Assembly (NCBI GenBank): GCA_017399225.1
Contig: JAFQEB010000039.1
Coordinates: 1-17,905 of the forward strand
Origin: Clostridia bacterium
Lineage (GTDB): Bacteria; Bacillota_A; Clostridia; Christensenellales; Aristaeellaceae
Direction of reading: 5' to 3'
DNA: 17,905 nucleotides
Below, one piece after another: positions 13,608 through 17,905 of this stretch. The translations under genes were made by a program, and so were the position numbers. Positions within the stretch are counted from its first letter, which is position 1; each line of letters starts with the position of its first letter. Below the pieces are notes generated by a model. The model did not search any database. It had not been told where the DNA came from and worked only from the letters and a program-made list of their open reading frames with translations.

Positions 13608-13640
13608 CCGGGGGATTTGATCCTCCGGCTTATTCTTTTA
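13608..13640 (+). terminator. Terminator of purC
   Basis: CCGGGGGAT (13608-13616) and ATCCTCCGG (13620-13628) form 9 pairs with one G-U and a 3-nt loop, followed by a T-rich run (CTTATTCTTTTA). It starts 10 nt after the purC stop. Confidence 0.85.
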
Positions 13641-13656
13641 TTCGGGCAGACATAAC

Positions 13657-13685
13657 TTGCATTTTTGCCTGATTTGCGCTATACT
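13657..13685 (+). promoter_or_regulatory. Sigma-A-type promoter for darA-holB-ricT
   Basis: TTGCAT (13657-13662) and TATACT (13680-13685) are 17 nt apart. The predicted start near 13692 coincides with a small palindrome, GTACA-TTGC-TGTAC (13692-13705), that could be a 5' hairpin or an operator. Confidence 0.82.
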
Positions 13686-13734
13686 GTTAAAGTACATTGC
13701 TGTACCTACTCAATGACAAGGAGGTTCATGAAAA

Positions 13735-14070
13735 ATGAAGCTTATCTTTGCCATCGTTCAGGATGAGGACTCTTCCCGTCTTATCAGCACGCTGATGAAG
13801 GAAGGCTTCGGCGTTACCAAGCTGGCGACGACCGGCGGCTTCCTGCGCGCCGGAAATACGACGCTGCTGGTTGGCGTTGATGATGAGAAGCTGAAGGCCG
13901 CGATGGATATCATTGAGCATGTCTGCAAGTCCCGCAAGCAGATGGCTGCCGCGCCCAATGCCATGCCGGGTATGAACGGCATGTATGCTTCCGCCTCTTA
14001 TCCTGTTGAGGTGACGGTCGGCGGTGCGACTGTGTTTGTGCTTTCTGTTGATCAGTTTGTGAAGCTGTAA
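13735..14070 (+). CDS. darA: Cyclic-di-AMP receptor, PII-like DarA/PstA (DUF970)
   Basis: A 111-residue PII-like signalling protein that binds cyclic-di-AMP as a trimer. It matches Bacillus YaaQ/DarA closely: MKLIFAIVQDEDSSRLISTL, the ligand-binding KLATTGGFLRAGNTTLLVGV, and the C-terminal YPVEVTVGGATVFVLSVDQF. The mobile loop in between is Met/Ala-rich. The downstream partner is not established for the family. AAGGAGG (13718-13724) lies 10 nt before the ATG; an out-of-frame ATG lies between them at 13728. The gene starts a three-gene operon with holB (12 nt later) and ricT, the same order as in Bacillus apart from the missing yaaR. Confidence 0.95.
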   Translation: MKLIFAIVQDEDSSRLISTLMKEGFGVTKLATTGGFLRAGNTTLLVGVDDEKLKAAMDIIEHVCKSRKQMAAAPNAMPGMNGMYASASYPVEVTVGGATVFVLSVDQFVKL

Positions 14071-14082
14071 GGAGCTGCGCCT

Positions 14083-15120
14083 GTGCCTGGTATGACGAAT
14101 TCTCATGCTGCGCCCGTCCTGTCCGATTTTTCCGGGCAGGGCGCTCTTTACGATGGCCTGATACGCACCCTGCAGGAGGGGACCTTTGTCCATGCTTATC
14201 TGATCAGCGGCATGGAGGGCATGGGCAAGCGAACGCTGGCCCGTCTGATGGCCCAATATCTGCTCTGCACGGGCGATGGTAAGCCGTGCGGCGTCTGCCC
14301 GGCATGTATTCAGGTCATGGAAGGCAATCATCCAGACGTCAATATCATTGTTCCCGGTTCGCCGTTGAGCCCTGACGTCAAAGCCGGTATGCAGAGCATC
14401 CCTGTAGGGGAGATCCGCCATGTGATCAGCCTGGCCGGGCAGCATACCTTTACCGGCGGCAGAAGGATCGTCATCATCGAACAGGCGGACAAAATGAACC
14501 AGCCTGCCCAGAATGCGCTGCTCAAGACGCTGGAGGAGCCCATCGAAGGGACGGTCTTCCTGCTTCTGACCGATTCGCCGGAGCTGCTGCTGCCCACGAT
14601 CATCAGCCGCTGCCGCGCGCTGAAGTTGCATCCCTGGCCTGACAGCGTGGTACTGCGTACTTTGGCAACCAATGGGGTTGCGGAGGATAAGGCAAAGCAG
14701 GCCCTGCGCGTTTGCGGCGGCTCCATCGGCCGGGCGCTTGCCGTTGCGTCGGATGAAGCCTTCTGGCAGCGCCGGCGGGATGTGCTGCAGGATTTCTTTT
14801 CGATCGAAAGCCGCGGCGACATTTTGAGGGTATCCACCGCATGGCGGGAACGCAAAAATGACGCTGACGGTCTGCTGGATGACATTGAGGACTTGATCAG
14901 AACCCTGATGCTGGTACGGCTTGGCCGTCAGGACGCTTCGGTGCTGGGGGAATACCCGTCACAGTGGCAGAAGATGGCTGAGTCAGGCGAGCTGAAGGCG
15001 TTTATAGATTTAATGGATGCCGTAAGCGAAGCAAGGATGCTGCGCGGCAACCAGGTTACATGGCAGGCGGTGGTGGAAAAGCTGCTGCTGCGCCTGATGG
15101 AGGAAAAGAGCAAATGGTAA
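14083..15120 (+). CDS. holB: DNA polymerase III delta-prime subunit
   Basis: A 345-residue AAA+ subunit of the clamp loader, which helps load the beta sliding clamp during replication. Visible are the P-loop-like GMEGMGKRTLA (43-53), the zinc module cysteines at 62, 69, 72 and 75, the Walker B region RRIVIIEQADKMN, NALLKTLEEP (144-153) and the SRC motif (175-177), which supplies an arginine finger to the neighbouring subunit. The GTG start is chosen for AAGGAG (14069-14074) at 8 nt; ATG 14092 is an alternative. The gene overlaps ricT by 7 nt. Confidence 0.94.
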   Translation: MPGMTNSHAAPVLSDFSGQGALYDGLIRTLQEGTFVHAYLISGMEGMGKRTLARLMAQYLLCTGDGKPCGVCPACIQVMEGNHPDVNIIVPGSPLSPDVKAGMQSIPVGEIRHVISLAGQHTFTGGRRIVIIEQADKMNQPAQNALLKTLEEPIEGTVFLLLTDSPELLLPTIISRCRALKLHPWPDSVVLRTLATNGVAEDKAKQALRVCGGSIGRALAVASDEAFWQRRRDVLQDFFSIESRGDILRVSTAWRERKNDADGLLDDIEDLIRTLMLVRLGRQDASVLGEYPSQWQKMAESGELKAFIDLMDAVSEARMLRGNQVTWQAVVEKLLLRLMEEKSKW

Positions 15121-16289
15121 ACGTGATTGGCGTTCGTTTTGAAAACGCCGGTAAGCTGTACTTTTTCGATCCCGGCAGCCTGTGGCCCACGCCGGGTGAT
15201 TACGTGATCGTCGAGACCTCCCGCGGCATTGAGTTCGGCGAGGTCGTCACGAAGCTGAAGGAGATCGACGACTCCACCCTTTCTTCGCCCCTCAAACCTG
15301 TGGTTCGCATCGCCACAGAGGAGGATATCCGGCATGCGAAGGAGAACAAGGCTGCTGAAAAGGAAGCCCATGCCATCTGCCAGAAGAAGATCAGCGAGCA
15401 CAAGCTGGATATGAAGCTGGTATCCGTGGAGTACACCTTTGATAACAGCAAGATTCTGTTCTACTTCACCGCGAACGGCCGCGTCGATTTCCGCAGCCTG
15501 GTCAAGGATCTGGCTGGGGTGTTCAAGACGCGCATCGAGCTGCGGCAGATCGGCGTGCGCGACGAAGCGAAGATGCTGGGTGGTCTGGGCCCCTGCGGCC
15601 GCCAGATCTGCTGCGGCGCCTTCCTGGGGGATTTCCAGCCTGTGTCCATCAAAATGGCCAAGGAGCAGAATCTCTCCCTGAACCCCAACAAGATCAGCGG
15701 CGTTTGCGGCAGGCTGATGTGCTGCCTCAAGTACGAGCAGGATCAGTATGAGCAGATCCGCAAGAAGATGCCCAAGGTCGGCAAGGAAGTCGTGACTCCC
15801 GACGGCAACGGCGTCGTATGGGATCTGAACGTTATCAAGGAAACGGTGCGCGTGCGTATCCAGAAGGGCGATTCCAGCGAGCTGCGGGATTACCCCATGG
15901 AAGACGTCCAGCGCATCGGCGTGCAGCCCCACGGGCACACCCAGCACAACGCTGATACCGCCGCAGAGACGGAAAAGCCGGCCGTGCAGCCCGCGCAGAA
16001 TTACGAGCAGCCCATGGAGGGGGCGGCCCGTAACCGCCGTGAGAAGCTTCAAAAGGCCCGCCGTGAGGATGGAGAGAAGCCTACCCGCGAGCGCCGCGAG
16101 AAGCGTGAGCACCGCCGGGAGGATGAAACACGGGGCACTGAGCCTGTGACTGAAGCGCCCGTCAAGGCGCAGGCAGAAGAAGCTCCTGCCGCAGCTGCTG
16201 CACCCAAAGAGGAAAAGCCCTCTGCAGGCGGCTGGAAGGAAGCCCTGGCCCGAGCGATGGCGCAGGCAGAAGGTTCGGATGCGCAGTAA
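15114..16289 (+). CDS. ricT: PSP1-domain protein RicT (YaaT), with long charged C-terminal tail
   Basis: A 391-residue member of the YaaT/RicT family. In Bacillus RicT joins RicA and RicF in an Fe-S-containing complex that promotes RNase Y-dependent mRNA processing and influences sporulation and biofilm formation. The PSP1 core includes GVRFENAGKLYFFDPG and the Cys sets CGRQICC (161-167) and CGRLMCC (198-204), six cysteines in the family arrangement. Bacillus YaaT is about 275 residues; here about 120 further residues (272-391) form a tail rich in Arg, Glu, Ala and Pro, probably disordered. GGAGG inside the end of holB serves as ribosome binding site, and the ATG overlaps holB by 7 nt. Other ric genes are not in the window. 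Confidence 0.92.
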   Translation: MVNVIGVRFENAGKLYFFDPGSLWPTPGDYVIVETSRGIEFGEVVTKLKEIDDSTLSSPLKPVVRIATEEDIRHAKENKAAEKEAHAICQKKISEHKLDMKLVSVEYTFDNSKILFYFTANGRVDFRSLVKDLAGVFKTRIELRQIGVRDEAKMLGGLGPCGRQICCGAFLGDFQPVSIKMAKEQNLSLNPNKISGVCGRLMCCLKYEQDQYEQIRKKMPKVGKEVVTPDGNGVVWDLNVIKETVRVRIQKGDSSELRDYPMEDVQRIGVQPHGHTQHNADTAAETEKPAVQPAQNYEQPMEGAARNRREKLQKARREDGEKPTRERREKREHRREDETRGTEPVTEAPVKAQAEEAPAAAAAPKEEKPSAGGWKEALARAMAQAEGSDAQ

Positions 16290-16360
16290 CGCGGCATTTG
16301 CAGAGTTAGAAATACATAACCATGCTTTGCGAGAAAAACCGGCAAAATGCAGCAAAACAC

Positions 16361-16389
16361 TTGCAATTTTGATAGGGTAGTGGTATCAT
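16361..16389 (+). promoter_or_regulatory. Promoter of the ferredoxin gene
   Basis: TTGCAA (16361-16366) and TATCAT (16384-16389) are separated by 17 nt. The transcript would start near 16396, immediately before a hairpin. Confidence 0.75.
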
Positions 16390-16397
16390 ATCAGCAA

Positions 16398-16418
16398 TGA
16401 CCCGCTCTGATGCGGTCA
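16398..16418 (+). promoter_or_regulatory. 5'-end hairpin of the ferredoxin mRNA
   Basis: TGACCCGC (16398-16405) pairs with GCGGTCA (16412-16418) in 7 pairs with one bulged C and a 6-nt loop. It is at the predicted 5' end and leaves AAGGAGG (16422-16428) free, as expected for a 5' stabilising stem. Confidence 0.5.
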
Positions 16419-16436
16419 ATGAAGGAGGTAAATGTC

Positions 16437-16607
16437 ATGGCTTACAAGATTACCGATGCTTGCATCATGTGCGGCGCTTGCGCCGAGGGCTGCCCCGTCT
16501 CCGCTATTAAGGAAGGCGAGTCCAAGTACGAGATCGACGCGGAACTGTGCATCGACTGCGGCGCCTGCGCTGACGTCTGCCCCGTGAACGCTCCCGAACA
16601 GGAGTAA
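16437..16607 (+). CDS. Clostridial-type 2[4Fe-4S] ferredoxin
   Basis: A 56-residue low-potential electron carrier. Two CxxCxxCxxxCP motifs (Cys9, 12, 15, 19 and Cys38, 41, 44, 48) each contribute three ligands to one cluster and one to the other, the classic bacterial 2[4Fe-4S] fold. The protein is acidic, as usual for such ferredoxins, and serves as electron donor or acceptor for anaerobic oxidoreductases. The ATG at 16437 lies 8 nt after AAGGAGG. The gene is a stand-alone transcription unit of about 250 nt, with a hairpin near the 5' end and a strong terminator. Confidence 0.96.
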   Translation: MAYKITDACIMCGACAEGCPVSAIKEGESKYEIDAELCIDCGACADVCPVNAPEQE

Positions 16608-16612
16608 TCCAT

Positions 16613-16653
16613 ATCAAGGCTTCCTGATGTATGGTCAGGAAGCCTTGATTTTT
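16613..16653 (+). terminator. Strong terminator of the ferredoxin gene
   Basis: A 15-bp perfect stem (16613-16627 with 16635-16649) and a 7-nt loop are followed by TTTT. It begins 5 nt after the stop codon. Confidence 0.95.
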
Positions 16654-16688
16654 CAGACAAGAAATTTGAGAAATTTTCAGAATGCCTA

Positions 16689-16716
16689 TTGACATTTCGG
16701 CAAAACGTTGTATAAT
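16689..16716 (+). promoter_or_regulatory. Consensus sigma-A promoter of the tRNA-Lys array
   Basis: Both hexamers are perfect, TTGACA (16689-16694) and TATAAT (16711-16716), with a 16-nt spacer. The predicted start near 16723 lies 27 nt before the first tRNA, as expected for a strongly expressed stable-RNA unit. Confidence 0.92.
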
Positions 16717-16749
16717 ATCCTCTGTTGACCGCTTCAAGCCGTCACATGT

Positions 16750-16825
16750 GCACCATTAGCTCAGTTGGTAGAGCACCTGACTCTTAATCAGGGTGTCCAG
16801 GGTTCGAGTCCCTGATGGTGTACCA
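16750..16825 (+). tRNA. tRNA-Lys (anticodon CTT), copy 1, CCA encoded
   Basis: A 76-nt cloverleaf. The acceptor GCACCAT pairs with ATGGTGT (first pair G-U), the D-arm is GCTC/GAGC, the anticodon stem CCTGA/TCAGG has the loop CTCTTAA with anticodon CTT reading AAG, and the T-arm CAGGG/CCCTG has the loop TTCGAGT. The discriminator is A and CCA is encoded. Confidence 0.97.
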
Positions 16826-16843
16826 ATGATCCGGGTCTTATAT

Positions 16844-16919
16844 GCACCATTAGCTCAGTTGGTAGAGCACCTGACTCTTAATCAGGGTGTCCAGGGTTCG
16901 AGTCCCTGATGGTGTACCA
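16844..16919 (+). tRNA. tRNA-Lys (anticodon CTT), copy 2, CCA encoded
   Basis: Identical in sequence to copy 1 over all 76 nt, including the encoded CCA. It starts 18 nt after copy 1. Confidence 0.97.
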
Positions 16920-16937
16920 ATGACCCGGATCTCATAT

Positions 16938-17010
16938 GCACCATTAGCTCAGTTGGTAGAGCACCTGACTCTTAATCAGGGTGTCCAGGGTTCGAGTCCC
17001 TGATGGTGTA
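16938..17010 (+). tRNA. tRNA-Lys (anticodon CTT), copy 3, CCA not encoded
   Basis: Identical to copies 1 and 2 through the discriminator A at 17010, but the next three bases are CGA instead of CCA. The mature CCA end must therefore be added by tRNA nucleotidyltransferase. A terminator follows 6 nt later. Confidence 0.96.
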
Positions 17011-17016
17011 CGAAAG

Positions 17017-17048
17017 CCTGCATCATTTGATGCAGGTTATTTCTTTTT
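17017..17048 (+). terminator. Terminator of the tRNA-Lys array
   Basis: CCTGCATCA (17017-17025) and TGATGCAGG (17028-17036) are perfectly complementary; the apex must open to give a normal loop. The T-rich run TTATTTCTTTTTG follows. Confidence 0.88.
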
Positions 17049-17114
17049 GTGAAAGGAAATGTCTGAAAATTTCATGATGTGACCGGAAAAGCTCTATCCA
17101 AAAGTGGCTGCATA

Positions 17115-17123
17115 TGTTATAAT
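17115..17123 (+). promoter_or_regulatory. Extended -10 promoter for mrnC-thyX
   Basis: TGTTATAAT is a perfect extended -10 element (TGnTATAAT). No good -35 box is seen around 17094-17100, which extended -10 promoters can tolerate. The start would be near 17130, giving a leader of about 70 nt. Confidence 0.6.
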
Positions 17124-17170
17124 GAACAAGTATGTATTCCGGACGCCAGCCTTTTCCGAGCAGGGCGCGG

Positions 17171-17195
17171 CGCCTCCGGTAATGGTCTGGAGGCG
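17171..17195 (+). promoter_or_regulatory. Hairpin sequestering the mrnC ribosome binding site
   Basis: CGCCTCCGG (17171-17179) pairs with CTGGAGGCG (17187-17195) over 9 pairs including one G-U, around a 7-nt loop. The 3' arm contains GGAGG (17189-17193), the best ribosome binding site for mrnC, 8 nt before its TTG start. Folding would block initiation. Confidence 0.5.
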
Positions 17196-17201
17196 ACAAG
17201 C

Positions 17202-17606
17202 TTGACTTTGCGGGAACATGACCCCATGGAGATCAGCCGGGCAAGGCTGCTGAATTCGCTGCAGCTGGCGCATGTCGGGGATACGGTTTGGGATCTGCTG
17301 GTGCGTACGCGCCTGATCTATCAGGGCCGTAATGTCCGCAATATGCATAAGGATGCGATCGCCTGCGTCAACGCCGGCGCACAGGCAAGGGCCATGGAGC
17401 GTATCCTGCCGGTCCTCACGGAGGAGGAGGCAGACGTAGCCCGCAGAGGACGCAATGCCCACCCGCACCATGGCGCACCGAAAAACCAGGATGTGATCGA
17501 TTACCATCAGGCCACGTCCCTGGAAGCACTGGTGGGGTATCTGTATCTTACAGGGCAGGAGGAACGGCTGCTTGAGCTGTTCCGGCTCAGTCAGGAGGAA
17601 GCGTAA
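17202..17606 (+). CDS. mrnC: Mini-ribonuclease 3
   Basis: A 134-residue Mini-III, a dimeric double-strand-specific RNase with an RNase III catalytic domain but no dsRNA-binding domain; in Bacillus it matures 23S rRNA ends. Family features: [19 protein letters not shown] with catalytic Asp27, RRGRN (81-85), [24 protein letters not shown] with catalytic Glu108, and a short C-terminus. A TTG at 17202 is chosen because GGAGG lies 8 nt upstream; ATG 17226 (126 residues) fits the family start but has no clear ribosome binding site. In many Bacillota mrnC follows cysS; here a tRNA array precedes it and a promoter lies between. The stop overlaps the thyX ATG by one base. Confidence 0.9.
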   Translation: MTLREHDPMEISRARLLNSLQLAHVGDTVWDLLVRTRLIYQGRNVRNMHKDAIACVNAGAQARAMERILPVLTEEEADVARRGRNAHPHHGAPKNQDVIDYHQATSLEALVGYLYLTGQEERLLELFRLSQEEA

Positions 17607-17905
17607 TGCCGCGTGCAGAAATGAAGGTGGCGCTGATCCGCCACACCCTCTCTCCGGAGGAGGTCGTTGCGCTTGGCGCACGGCTGTGTTATTCCAAGGC
17701 CCGGGTGGATGATCTGCTGGAGCGGGTCAGCACGCGGGATCAGACGGATTTTGTGAACCGCATCATGGGCATGGGGCATGATTCAGTGCTGGAGCACGCC
17801 AGCTTCACCTTCGGCATCGAAGGGGTGAGCCGCGTACTGCTGGCACAGATCACCCGGCATCGCCTGGCCAGTTTTTCGGTGCAGTCGCAGCGCTATGTGA
17901 GCTAC
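17606..17905 (+). CDS. thyX: Flavin-dependent thymidylate synthase, N-terminal part (3' end outside window)
   Basis: The first 100 residues of ThyX, which makes dTMP from dUMP using FAD, NADPH and methylene-tetrahydrofolate. The window includes [43 protein letters not shown] and the ThyX motif RHR-X7-S (Arg84 to Ser94), which binds dUMP and FAD. AGGAGGAA lies 6 nt before the ATG at 17606, which overlaps the mrnC stop (TAATG), so translation is probably coupled. An in-frame ATG at 17621 is possible. The frame is open to the window end. Confidence 0.95.
   Translation, partial: MPRAEMKVALIRHTLSPEEVVALGARLCYSKARVDDLLERVSTRDQTDFVNRIMGMGHDSVLEHASFTFGIEGVSRVLLAQITRHRLASFSVQSQRYVSY

Larger units (their letters stand above)
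16750..17011 (+). repeat. 94-bp tandem repeat carrying the tRNA-Lys genes
   Basis: The unit is 76 nt of tRNA plus an 18-nt spacer. Units start at 16750, 16844 and 16938, exactly 94 nt apart. The two spacers differ at only three positions, all transitions. The third unit is cut off after the tRNA, where similarity ends. Confidence 0.95.

Noticed and set aside
1..17905. A mobile element, phage remnant, CRISPR array or defence system
   Set aside because: No integrase, transposase, toxin, nuclease-effector or spacer-repeat pattern is seen. The only tandem repeat is the tRNA-Lys array, and nearly all genes are core functions.

Overview
The window reads as chromosomal housekeeping DNA from a moderately GC-rich, spore-forming member of the Clostridia (Bacillota). 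The evidence is the spore-maturation pair spmA/spmB, a HutP-family RNA-binding protein, the IspH-ribosomal-S1 fusion typical of Clostridia, a DarA/PstA c-di-AMP receptor followed by holB and a YaaT/RicT protein (the Bacillus yaaQ-holB-yaaT order), a Mini-III RNase next to thyX, a clostridial-type 2[4Fe-4S] ferredoxin, AGGAGG-type ribosome binding sites and sigma-A-type promoters. The species cannot be named from this sequence. I see no phage, insertion sequence, CRISPR array, toxin-antitoxin pair or defence island.

Layout. (1) 1-529: 3' end of thrS and its terminator. (2) 565-4211, plus strand: a probable operon of a DUF2461 protein, a phosphohexomutase, a MazG-like pyrophosphohydrolase and an ASCH-GNAT fusion, closed by a bidirectional terminator. 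(3) 4218-6245, minus strand: acyl-ACP thioesterase then tmcAL. (4) 6277-6663, minus strand: a single AbrB-type regulator carrying a Cys4 C-terminus, with its own promoter and terminator. (5) 6766-7837, plus strand: spmA and spmB, overlapping by 77 nt. (6) 7869-11896: hutP-like gene, cmk, plsC and ispH-S1, linking RNA-level regulation, CMP kinase, phospholipid acylation, isoprenoid synthesis and translation. (7) 11911-13640: thiN, then purC behind a structured leader. (8) 13657-16289: darA, holB, ricT. (9) 16361-16653: a ferredoxin gene on a very short transcription unit. (10) 16689-17048: three identical tRNA-Lys(CTT) genes in a 94-bp tandem array. (11) 17115 to the end: mrnC and the start of thyX.

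No dramatic new system is evident. The observations most worth following are at the RNA level: a ribosome binding site displayed in the loop of a hairpin in front of the HutP-family gene; a hairpin that hides the probable ribosome binding site of mrnC; mutually exclusive pairings in the purC leader; an internal AGGAGG plus ATG at the IspH/S1 junction that could release a free S1 protein; and a duplicated, unassigned GCAGGAAT...CGAA motif upstream of ispH. On the protein side, the ASCH-GNAT fusion and the altered GRDI motif of cytidylate kinase stand out.
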